DNA of 64,000 bases from Panicum virgatum (lineage: Eukaryota > Streptophyta > Magnoliopsida > Poales > Poaceae): NCBI RefSeq assembly GCF_016808335.1, contig NC_053138.1, forward strand, positions 13,571,900 to 13,635,899, given 5' to 3'. The notes beneath the pieces were generated by a model, which saw only the letters and a program-made list of their open reading frames with translations, did not search any database and was not told the DNA's origin. A program made the position numbers and the translations under genes. Positions 36,461 through 46,483 of the stretch are shown in pieces (the stretch's first letter is position 1; each line of letters starts with the position of its first letter).

Positions 36461-37726
36461 ATGCCCCCCCCCTTAAGATCCTTGTCCTCAAGGATGAAAT
36501 GTTGGAAACACTTTACGGATAAAGTCTGCATCTTCCAAGTAGCTGCTGATGGAGGCAAATTGAGCCACTGAATCAACCATTGGACCACAGGTTCATTATT
36601 TCTCGGTATCATGCGACGTTCCAGTATTTCCATAGGAGCCACCTTAATGTTGCCTTGATCATCAACCAGTGGTAATTGTGGAGTAAGAATAACCTGAGGG
36701 CCGACATGCCGCTTGAGTTGACTCACATGAAAAACCGGGTGCAGCTGACAGCCATCTGGAAGCAAGAGTTTATAAGCTGCCTTCCCAATCTTTTCTAGCA
36801 CTCGAAAGGGCCCATAATATTTAGAGTGTAACTTCAAGCTGTTGTGGATGCTTAAGGAAGTATGTTTGTAAGGTTGGAGTTTCAGATATACCATGTCTCC
36901 AATATTGAATTCTTTGTCAGACCTATGCTTGTCTGCTTGGTGTTTAATTCTGGACTGAGCCTTCGACAGGTTGTCCTTGATGATTTGAGTGGCCAGCTCT
37001 CGGTGTTGTAAAAGTTGCTTTGCATTGTCATTTGGACAGTCTGGGAGGATAACTTCAGCTATCATAGGAGGGGGAAAACCATACAGAGCTTGGAATGGTG
37101 TCATATTCAGGGAGGTGTGATAAGATGTGTTATACCACCATTCTGCCAAGGATAAATAATGGAACCATCTTCTAGGTGCATTGAAACACATACATCTTAA
37201 GTAGTTTTCCAAACACTGACCCTCTTCTCCATAATCATCACTAGCTACAAATGGACCTTGAGCAGACCAATGAACATGTGAAGATTGCTGATGCATACCA
37301 TAATAACTATGCTCATCAGGGTGAATTGGCACAAATTGAGAAGGATGTCTGTAGTGATGTTGGTGTTGTGGATGCTTGGGCCAGTTACTATTGTGGGGGG
37401 TGAGAGAACTGAAATTGAGGAGGTTGGGCGACTTGGTCCTTACCCTTGATGTTGGAACCTTTGTCCTCTGGAGCAGGGACACCCATCTGTGGGTTGATGG
37501 TGAATTGACTCAATATCTTGTTGAGGGAGGACTTGATCGACTGATTCACGCCATCCTGGGTCTTCATGAACTCATCCAAGGTCCTTCTTAGGCCATCCAC
37601 TTCAGTTGCTGTTGCAAACTGACTAGGATCCACTGGTTCCATGAAGTTCACCATCGTCGTTGCGTCTGTGGATTCAGTTTGAGTAAACTCGCCCCAATTA
37701 GATCCACAAGACCGATCTACCGCCAC
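36448..37726 (-). pseudogene. gag fragment fused to gypsy integrase C-terminus and chromodomain
   Basis: The gag N-part (MAVDRSCGSNWGEF..., 37726 to about 37388) continues after a frameshift into a His/Gln-rich gag segment. At about 37210 an in-frame join (DYGEEGQ then CLENYLRCM) switches to integrase. The integrase remainder has AEWWYNTSYHTSLNMTPFQ and FNIGDMVYLKLQPY, then LLLPDGCQLHPVFHVSQLK. A chromodomain-like end follows (VVQWLIQWLNLPPSAATW). The stop lies inside the 3' LTR. The catalytic enzymes are absent. Confidence 0.88.
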
Positions 37727-38040
37727 CTGAGATACGGATTCGACCTCGGGATTTTACTCAAGAACTAGTCTTGAAACCTGGATCAAAGAGTATCTCGCCA
37801 ACGCCAACACAGATCCAATTCAGAGCAGCTTAAGGAATTTTACGCAAGGACAAGGCCTTACAACCCTCACCGCCTCCAAATTCACTGCTAATTTAGGGAG
37901 AAATAGGGTGATTCTTCACAGATCAGGGTGGGAGGGTGGGATTTTACTCGGGAGAGCCGAACCACCTCCAACCGCGCTGATCGGACAAGATCTGGAAGAC
38001 TGGCTGTGGAAGGTTTCCTGACCCGGCCAAGGACGCCGAG

Positions 38041-38052
38041 CTCTGATACCCT
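38041..38052 (-). promoter_or_regulatory. Primer-binding site of the gypsy derivative
   Basis: The minus strand reads GGGTATCAGAG(C) next to the 5' LTR, matching the tRNA-iMet type TGGTATCAGAGC except for its first base. Confidence 0.75.
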
Positions 38053-38520
38053 TGTCAAGAACAAGCAAGAACGAGAGAATCGAGATCGAGAAGTAGCGGA
38101 AGAACTCAGAGAAATTCAGGTCAACAAGCGAGAGAGTAGTGGGTAGCTGTAATTCACTGTAAGATCACCCGAGTACACGATAACACGCCGTCAGGGAGAC
38201 GACGATAAATACTACTTCTACAACTACCAACTACGCTAGGGTTTAATGTTCAGATCATTCGATAGCGTTTACAGATCGCAGGCCAACACCTAAATAGCAG
38301 GGTGCGGCCGAAAAGAAACGGAAGCTTAACACTGTTTAGCGTCTGAGAACGGCCGGTACACAACGGCGCATCCCAGACGTTCGATCCCCATCGCACGGTA
38401 GAAGTGAAATCGCCAAACCGTTAGACTTGCCGCCGGCTTCTACTAGAGTGACAACTGAAGAAGGTGTTGATCGATTCAGAAGTTCAGACATTCAGGTATT
38501 CAGGTAGCTACTGCCCGACA
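38053..38520 (-). repeat. 5' LTR of the gypsy derivative
   Basis: This is the 468-bp partner of 35993-36460. Its outer edge is 352 bp upstream of the PTD start codon. Confidence 0.95.
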
Positions 38521-38872
38521 GATTACCTGGTAAGCGAGTCCAGTGACGCTTCTGCGGGAATCGGCCCGCACGTTGTGCTGGAGCTTCCGCGAGAATCGGC
38601 GGCCGATAGAATCGAGAATTAAGCGGTCCGTTTGGGTGGGATTTTCGATTTTTTCCATCCACAATTGGATTAAAAGCGGAAACAAACACGCCATCAATCA
38701 CTCGCGCAACGGCGGCGGGCGGGAAGAGACGGAGGGAAAGGAGACGGCCGCCGCCTGCCCGGCTCCACTCTGCTCCACGCCTCCACCGAAGCGAAGCGCC
38801 ACCACCAAGTGTTTCGAATTCTCCTCTCGCGACCGGCTACCTCCTCCTCGTCCTCCTGTCTACTGGCACGGG

Positions 38873-41065
38873 ATGGCCTCACGTGGAGGAGACCCTTCAG
38901 GATTCGTCGGTAAGCCCTAGCTCGCAAGAGTTTTTCGAAATTGTTAAGGTGGAGCAACCGGACAAAATCCAAATCCTCACTTCCCTTCGATTAATCCTGT
39001 GCTAACCCAATGCAACTCTTTAACCCACCCACTGTTCGGTTCGAAGATTTCGCTCTTCAATCCATCCCCTCGATGGGGCTGGGGGCCTCTGCTGTGATCC
39101 TGTAGCCTGTAGGACATGAGTACCCATGATGAGGTTGCGATCGCATGGCGTTGGCGTCCTCCTCCATGCCCCAAGTGCACGTGTTAGGGTTTCTATTACT
39201 CTAAATCGTTGGAATGATTCTGTTGTTCTTCCTGATCGAACTCAATTGCGGAACATTTGGGGGCTCACCTGAACCCCCATGGCCTCAAATTACGTCTGCC
39301 CCTGTATGGTTGCAAGTGCAGGTTCTAATTCTAAAGGCTGCGCCAGGATATTTTTCTAGAGTAGCGGTCCGCTGAGTATTTACTGAGTTTTGTTACATGT
39401 GCACATCGAGCTGAAACTTGTAACTCAATCGAGCACCGTTCTGAGCGCAGGTCGAGGTGTATGCATGATGAGCAACTCGTGGAGAGACAAGCAGCACCCC
39501 AACCTCATCAACTTCCTCGCCACATTCCTCGCTGCAAACTCATACCGCCTCAACTTCCTGTCAGTTTCTCCGGTTAGCACCGCAATTCTGGAATCCCATA
39601 GATTTCCTCTTGCGTGTCTTTTATGTATATGACCTGAAAACTGATCGAGTGTATTCCAGGACTTCATCTTCAACAATGGGGGAACATCTGTTGCTTTTGT
39701 CTTTGAGACGAATTGGGATTCTGAAAAGGAAGCTGCTGTGTTCAGCAGGTGAGGCCGTGAGACTCTTTCTGGTTATGTTTGTTATGCATTGCATTTGTTG
39801 TGATGGTGATGTCAGTCTTGGAATGCCTTTGCAGGGTGAATACACTGAAAAGGCAGTTCAAACATCTTTATGTTGCTGTTGTCCTTCCCACAGGAGAACA
39901 AATTGACTCATTTAACAAATCATATTTCAAGTATGATCCTGATATTATGTTAATGTGAAGTGTTTGTTTTGGCTGTGTCATTGTTATTTATGCGGTTCTC
40001 ATTCAAGGTATGGCATGGAGCTCGGCTGTCCTACATTTGTGCCTGTTTGTGATCCAGAGATGGGATTTGAGAAGATTGTAAGGATAGCTCATGCTCGTGG
40101 AGGTACTTCTCTACATACTTTTCTGAAGTTCCCTGACTCCTGTTCAAGTCCTGAACCGGAAGCTGCTATTGATAACATATATTCTTTCTTCAGTTTGCAA
40201 GAAGCAAGACATTATCACAACTATGAGGGATGAGGTAATTTCAGATCCTCCTAGATACATGAGCGTACTATTTGTGTAGCTAAATTATTTTCTTGCTTCT
40301 CACTGTAGCGGGCACAAGCTGTTGAGTGCATGGACGCATTTTTACGAGTGCTGACCTCTATTCCAGGTATTGACAGTCATGATGCAAATGCGGTATGTGC
40401 TTGACTATTTCCTTTTTCTTAACTCTATGGTTTCTTGATTACTTAGATATCAGTGATAGCTGGTTAGTTCTGAGTGCTTTGCAAGTTCTTTCTCTAACCA
40501 GAGAGGTTCACACAATACACATTGTTTGCTTCTAGAAGTATCATTATTTCACTTGTCATCTGCACTCATCATTCTGAAAATTGTGAATGATAAGCCACAG
40601 TACCTGTATGGTATTCAGGGCAGATCAGGACTCAAATGTATTTTGGAACTTCGATGCAAATAATATTGGTTTTATGTAGGTATTCAAGAATAATAACTGA
40701 GCATATGCTATGTTTTGCAAATTAAGTTGTGCTCTATTCGCCAGTGTTATAATCTGCTTATTAGCCTCGCCTGTAGTTAAGTAGTCAGATTCTCCCCCTA
40801 AAAAAAGTAGTCAGATTCACTGTAAACACAACTTCCCTACTATCTGTTTAACTTTTCCATGCTGTTTACATGGCGTGCTTATTGATGGTGATGCTAGTAT
40901 TTATTTATTTCTAAGCTTGCCCAAGCTATTGGCTCCATTGAAGCAATTGCAAAGGCATCCAAGGAATTCATCCTAGAAAACACTGATCTTTCCACTGAAA
41001 AGGCAGAGAGGATTTTCAGGTTCTTCAGGGATCCACAGTACTACTTAAGCCCTAAAATCAACTAA
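38873..41065 (+). CDS. PTD: PARTING DANCERS (PTD), ERCC1/XPF-family-like meiotic crossover protein
   Basis: Eight exons: 38873-38909, 39451-39572, 39660-39748, 39835-39930, 40008-40102, 40194-40234, 40309-40392 and 40916-41065. They total 714 nt and 237 residues, and all phases fit GT-AG introns. The product starts [13 protein letters not shown]. It carries [58 protein letters not shown] and a C-terminal tandem-HhH-like part ([49 protein letters not shown]), which I recognise from plant PTD. PTD is known to act with SHOC1/ZIP2 in the class I (ZMM) crossover pathway in meiotic nuclei. The gene looks intact. Its upstream side is crowded by the gypsy derivative, and it converges with COX5B. Confidence 0.9.
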
Positions 41066-42400
41066 TTCTTGCAGGTATTTTTCTCCCCACAGTAAATATG
41101 TAGTGATTGGTTTACTCAAAGTATGTGAACATCATTTGGTATTTTCTTTATAGAACTGTCTGCCTACTGCCTTTCTTTGTTCTCCTTCCATCAGTTGATG
41201 TTTGTCTTGAGGAATGCGCATGCATCTTAAATTTGATCTCTAAGTAGTGTATGCTAATAAGAACCTTATGATTTGGGCGTCAACTGGCACACCCATTAAA
41301 AGGTTGTCTGCTGAAAATGATGAACTCTTTCCATTCCTTTGATGCTCAAGTGCTCTTCCGATCTTGAATGTTTCTCCCGTTGGTAGAAAGATTAGGATCC
41401 CGTGATGCTGAGTCGCTGATACAGTCTCCTGATTTGCAGGCAAAGTCCCTGTTAAAGTGGGCAAAAATTAGTGTAGCGATACCTGGATCCTGCGTCCGAG
41501 GCAAGCTGTGAATATTTCTGCAATAGCAAGCGGACAAACATAGTGGAAACCGGAAAACGAATGACTTACTGTCTACCTGATGACATAGACGCTGTAGAAC
41601 ACGTGCATTCTGTAGTTCTGAACTTTGTGTCTGTAGCATGAGCATCCCATCCCCGTTTCATTGATGGGTTCTTTTTCATGGGTTTGGTAAAGCTTTCTGT
41701 GCTGGGCCAGTTGGGTTTTGCGGATGGAATTGAACTGCTAATGCAAATTCAGCTATTCCGGATGGCCTTTTCTTCGGATTCTACTTCGCGAATATGGAAA
41801 ACATCGGAGATGTAAATTTCTCTCAATTAAAAAAAACTGAAAGAAATATAAATCTGTGGTGCAGCTGCTGACAGAGTTCACATTTTAAATTTCACTTGTT
41901 TGTTAGGAACCCAATTTGGCTGCATGCTAATTTCTGTGATAAGCAAACCTCGCATAGTAAGCATCGATACCATCGGTGTGAAATAGGTTGCTGGCTTCCT
42001 GTCTTATTGTTTGCAAACAGGCTGTAATCCCGCTAATGAATACTGAAATTTATGTTCTTTGATCTCAGAACAAAATACAAACACTGAGCATCGCCACACC
42101 TGATGATCTCAGAACAAAATACAAACACGGTCACTAGATTGAAACAGATCGATGCACTCATCCTTTATTTGATGATGCACTCAAGAAAAAAAATGCACAT
42201 ACCAAACAGAAACATCTGTAAGGTCTACGCGGCTCGAACAAAATGCATGGGCAAAAAACACCACCTGACCTGCTTCATGGTCACACTCATCATCTTTTTT
42301 TTTTGAAATGAAACACTCATCAACTACAACACTATAGAGCAGTCTGATGCTGCAAAGATAAGGCCGAAACCATGTATCACAAGTTCTTATTATCGCCAAC
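41066..42400. other. Convergent 3' flanks of PTD and COX5B
   Basis: No gene is seen. GATCTCAGAACAAAATACAA occurs twice, 41 bp apart, near 42062 and 42103. A poly-T micro-insertion lies at 42283-42322. Confidence 0.55.
42283..42322. mobile_element. 20-bp poly-T micro-insertion with 10-bp target duplication
   Basis: ACACTCATCA is repeated at 42283-42292 and 42313-42322 around a T-run ending GAAATGAA. It has the same form as the footprints at 11794 and 34930. It lies in the 3' UTR or just downstream of COX5B. Confidence 0.65.
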
Positions 42401-44775
42401 TCAGTGATGCTCATCTTCATCATCATCGTGCCCATCTGGATCACCTCCATTACCAATGACTTTGAGCTGTACAAAGTCAAGAAAAAAAAGAATATTTCAG
42501 CCACGGCTAAGCTGCCTAATCAACAGCAAAAACCAACTACTGCTGTACATCGTTTATAAACAATTGGTCAAGGCATTGATTTCAGTTACCACAAAGTATT
42601 GCGAGCAGACTGGGCACTCATGTGGTTTATCCTTTTCTAACCAAAACCAGACAACGTCATGTTCATCCTCTGCAATAAGCCCAGTGGAAAATTAACGGCC
42701 AGTTACGGCGATTTACATATTTGACACTTACAACCGACATATATGATTAGCCTTGACGTACCTCCTTCGCCACCAGGACAGCCAACTATTCTCTTGTTAT
42801 AGTAGGATTCAATCACAGCTGGTTCCTCCTGCAGGTAAAACATTCAAATGAACGATCTTGCAGCACAGAGAGTCTCGTATGCAAAACCAAAATATGAGGG
42901 ACAGTGAGATCAAGCATTTCCACATATCTAGACTTAATATGCAGGCAAGTCAGTACATGTTATGCATATGAGGACATGCTTGGGATTGAAGAATAGGAAC
43001 AGAAGAGCCAGACAAGTTAAAACAACAATATACCCGGTTGTGCATTAAAATTATATATACCATTGTTTATTTGTTTTGCTAGGTGCACCTTACCTCCACA
43101 ATTACCTAGTTAAGTGCTACTAAACCCACCTATCACTAACAGGGCTCCTTTAGTTAACACGAGCAACATATGTAGATAGTGTATTCAATCACAGAATGAT
43201 CAACTGCACCCCTTAAGCAAGAACATTGGAGTCAGTGTATGAGTTCACCATGAAAGACTATGAAGTTGATGAATTGTAGTTGAAAATATCTAAGTGCATG
43301 CACAACAAGTAATAAAAAAATCAAGCCTGACATATGCAAGCTCCAAGTGACAAGTCAGTGCATCTATGACCAACCAATGGTTTATCTAGAAAAGCTCCTT
43401 AAAATAATGCAGCTTAAGCGCAATACATTTCAAGTACTTTATAATTTGTTGTGCCCAATGAGGCATATTGAGTACTTTATATTGTTCAGAACATTGAGCA
43501 ATCTTGCAGCATAGAAAGTCTGGTATGCAAAACCAAAATAGATGGGGAGGGAGCGATCTAGAACTTCACATATCTAGACTAAATATATCAGTACTCAGAA
43601 TGCAATGCATAGAAGGGCATGCCTAGGATTGGCGAATAGTGGAACCACAAACAAGTGAAAAACAACACTCTAAACCTATTATGCATTAAAACAGATTTGC
43701 TAGGTTTGTGCTTTTCCTTCACGGTTGTCTAGCTAAGTGCAAAATCAATTATCCAACCACCTATGGCTACCAGGGCTCTTTTGGTTAACAGGAGTGACAC
43801 ATGTGCTAAAGTGTATTCAATCACTACAAGATCAGTGCACCAACTCAGCAGAAAGCACGGAAGGATAGGAAGTTGAAAATATCTGCAACAAGCACTGATA
43901 CTTAATGCAAAGCTCAAAGTGACAGGTCAGAGATAAGCTACCCTGGGATTTCGTTTTCATGTATGGCTGACTGATGGTATATTAGAACATCTCCTTCAGG
44001 AAACACAGCTTAAGTATGATAACGTTTCAGATACCTATTAATTTGCGATATTATATGATGAACAAGAGATGCATCTGGTGAGCCAAAAATGTTTTCGTGG
44101 AACCATGCTAAGAGTGGTGTGATGTGTCATAAGTTGTCATTATCACAAGTTGATGCAGGGAAAAACTACTGTGCACATTTTTGTCACGCGGCTATCACAA
44201 ATTGAACCGCCGGCACTCTGGCAGGCCATCTAGAGATGAATCCGAGCTACAGCCATGTGCATTTTCTATACCACATCACACGGTGCGATTCTACAAACTC
44301 ATGTATCGCAAGTAACAAATATCAGGGCAGCAATCAACTCACCTTAGTGCCAAAGGGGCCGACCGGAGGATCCATGTCGAACCTCTTCTTCCCCTGGACA
44401 AACACGCGGACACATTCAGATCAAATGCGACCGCAGCCCCCGTAACCTCAAACTGACACCCCTCACCTGGAGCTCCGCCTCGAGCTCCTCGCGCTCCAGC
44501 CCCGTGGCGATCGGCATGACATCCTCGACCTTGGTCGGCGCCGGCTTGTCGCCTGCGCACCCACGGGCCACCGATCAGAACAAGCCGCTCGGTGAGGGCC
44601 GGAAGCAGCTGGAGATCTGAGGGCCGGGCCGGGGACGCTTACCAAGAGAGGAGAGGAGGGGCGAGGTCCGCCTGAACACGGCCGGCGCCGTGGAAAGGGG
44701 CGCGGCGCGGGCGGAGGACGACGACGCGGCGGCACGGCGGAGGGAAGGGGCTAGGGTTTGGAGGCGGCGCCACAT
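42401..44775 (-). CDS. COX5B: Cytochrome c oxidase subunit 5b, mitochondrial (nuclear gene)
   Basis: Six exons: 44775-44643, 44552-44467, 44393-44343, 42828-42762, 42669-42590 and 42466-42401. They total 483 nt, 160 residues plus TGA, with all phases matching. The N-terminus MWRRLQTLAPSLRRAAA is Arg/Ser/Ala-rich with no acids, as expected for a mitochondrial presequence. The mature part has MPIATGLEREELEAELQ, GKKRFDMDPPVGPFGTK, NKRIVGCPGG and the zinc-binding HECPVCSQYFVLKVIG. The subunit binds zinc on the matrix side of complex IV in the inner membrane. The gene looks intact. Odd points: a Pack-MULE lies only 57 bp above the ATG (TSD from 49 bp), and intron 3 (1514 bp) contains an old internal duplication. 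Confidence 0.94.
42858..44045. repeat. Old tandem duplication inside COX5B intron 3
   Basis: About 42858-43430 and 43500-44045 align along their length: CTTGCAGCAYAGARAGTCT, TATGCAAAACCAAAATA, CACATATCTAGACT, CAGGGCTCYTTT, GTGTATTCAATCAC, GTTGAAAATATCT and AGTGACARGTCAG occur in the same order. Divergence is clearly high. Confidence 0.75.
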
Positions 44776-44832
44776 GGCGGCGGCGGCGGTTGTGTTCTCG
44801 GGTCGCCCCTCGCGGAGGTGGGGGTGGAGATG

Positions 44833-44945
44833 GAGGCTTTTACATGTATATTGTTATAAAATTGGCCTCGACGTACACATCACTGGAAAGTTTAAAGACA
44901 CCTCTATACTATTTTTTTATTTTGACCTACATACCATTTTAAACA
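44833..44945 (+). repeat. Left TIR of the Pack-MULE
   Basis: Begins GAGGCTTTTACATGTATATT and pairs, inverted, with the right TIR. The COX5B start codon is 57 bp to its left. Confidence 0.88.
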
Positions 44946-45317
44946 GAAAAAATGCCAATAGAGACTAACGGAGTTGAAAAAAATCTTTATACCCTTAGAT
45001 GCCAAAAAAAAATGCTAAACTCTCTCCTCTCAATGATGAGTGGGCCCCACTGGTCATCTTCTTCTTCTCCCCACACCGTCTGCACCATGGCCACCCTTGC
45101 CGCGCCGCCGTCCTTGCCGCGGCCGCCCTCGCCGCGCGGCGGCCCCGCCCCGGCGGGCCTCGCCGTGGCGCCCCGCCCTCGCCGTGCTGCGCAGCTCGCG
45201 GCCTTGCAAGAAGGGAGGCAGGTGACGGCTTCAGCTCGCACCTAATTCAACCAACCACCGTGCTCTTCTGCAACCGGTGACGAGCTGGGGCGTGACATTT
45301 CTTCGTTTCCACTGGCA

Positions 45318-45764
45318 GCTGCAGGCGCACATCGTGAAGCTCGGGTTCCAGCACGACGAGCACGTGCAGAACAGCATCATCAGCTTCTACGGCAAGTACG
45401 GCGAGCCGGCGATGGCTCGCCTGGCGTTCGACCGGACGGAGCCCGAGGAGCGGACGAAGGCTTCCTGGAGCGCGCTCCTGGCGGCGTACACGAGGGCCGG
45501 GCTGTGGGGCGAGTGCCTCGAGTCGTTCGGCGCGATGGTGCGGGAGGGGTGGAGGCCCGACGAGAGCTCCATGGTCAGCGCGCTCTCGGTGTGCGCGCAC
45601 CTGGGCGCCTACGACGTCGGGCGGAGCATCCACTGCTCGCTGCGACGCGGCCGTGTACCGGATCCACGGCGACCTGGGCCTCGCCGAGCACGCCCTGCAG
45701 GAGCTGAGGCGCCTCGGCGCCGCCAACGCCGGCTGCCGTCGCCGTGCTGCCCTCGCCGCGCGGT
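45318..45764 (+). pseudogene. Captured PPR gene pieces in the Pack-MULE
   Basis: The first piece reads LQAHIVKLGFQHDEHVQNSI, ISFYGKYGEPAMARLAF, ASWSALLAAYTRAGLWGECL, and MVSALSVCAHLGAYDVGRSI, which is the repeat register of PLS-type plant PPR proteins (organelle RNA binding). Near 45640 it jumps, in a different frame, to a piece like a later PPR region (YRIHGDLGLAEHALQELRRL). The two parts would not be adjacent in a normal gene. The copia element interrupts directly after. This is a fragment, not a functional gene. Confidence 0.78.
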
Positions 45765-45769
45765 GCCCT

Positions 45770-46284
45770 TGTTAAGTTTCTAGGATCAACACTGTGTACG
45801 GATCGAGCAGGATTTCTTTCTCTTTTCTATGATTCTGAGTACAAGAGATCCTAGATCTACGGAAATACATAGAGAGAAAGAGAGTGGAGAAACCTTCGGC
45901 GCCACCAGAGGAGTTTGAGCCGGCCATCCCTTGTTCGCTGATGGAGATCCGCTCAAAGGCGGCGACGAGTGACGCAGTGAGGTCGATGCAGGGGCGACGG
46001 TGTTGAGGACGGTAGCGGCGACGGCGGGACGGAGTCGACTGCAGCGGCGGCGGAACTTCCCACTGCTCCAGCGCCCCCTAGTAGATCGGCTTAGGGTTTC
46101 TGTGGGTGAGGGTGTAGGCGGCGTGGCGAACCTCGTGCCGTGTGCCCCGGCCCCTCACCCCTTTTTATTTTGGCGCTGTGCAGCGGGGGCCCACCAACCA
46201 TTAAGGGTTGGGCGCCCCCGATCAGGGCGCGGATTAAGGCCCTAATAGACCGTTGGGTCTATTAGGAAGGAGATCAATCCAACA
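45770..46284 (-). repeat. 3' LTR of element C
   Basis: 515 bp, TG...CA. Read on the plus strand it starts TGTTAAGTTTCTAGG and ends GATCAATCCAACA. Confidence 0.96.
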
Positions 46285-46483
46285 TTCTCCCCCTTGATCT
46301 CACTTTGTACTTTAACTTTATACTTTAACATGAAACTTTTTTCCTTTAGTTGTTCCATCACAGATTGATAAATAGAGCATGCTTTATCGTCACGGTCCAA
46401 GACCGATAGACTCAACAGCTACCATACACATCACTGTTTTGAAACAAATTCTTTATCTTTTGGGCCCTTTTGTTTTCCAGAAA

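Larger units (their letters stand above)
35993..38520 (-). mobile_element. Deleted Ty3/gypsy chromovirus-type LTR retrotransposon
   Basis: Two 468-bp LTRs (TG...CA) flank only about 1.6 kb of internal sequence. The primer-binding site GGTATCAGAGC lies beside the right (5') LTR and a polypurine tract AAGGGGGGGGCAT beside the left (3') LTR. The flanking 5-mers GGTTA and GATTA are a TSD with one mismatch. Internal sequence joins part of gag to the end of integrase; protease, RT and RNase H are gone, so it is non-autonomous. The LTRs differ at 16 sites, all transitions. Confidence 0.93.
35221..38690. mobile_element. Possible DNA transposon of about 0.94 kb, split by the gypsy derivative
   Basis: CCCTATTTGTTTCTGCTTTTA at 35222 and the reverse complement of TAAAAGCGGAAACAAACAC at 38670 look like inverted ends of about 19 bp. 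No clean target duplication was found, so the boundary is tentative. Its right end lies about 185 bp from the PTD start codon. Confidence 0.4.

Noticed and set aside
45040..45245. Short GC-rich open frames just left of the PPR piece as a host gene start
   Set aside because: Inside the Pack-MULE boundaries, low complexity, not joined to the PPR frame by a convincing splice pair.
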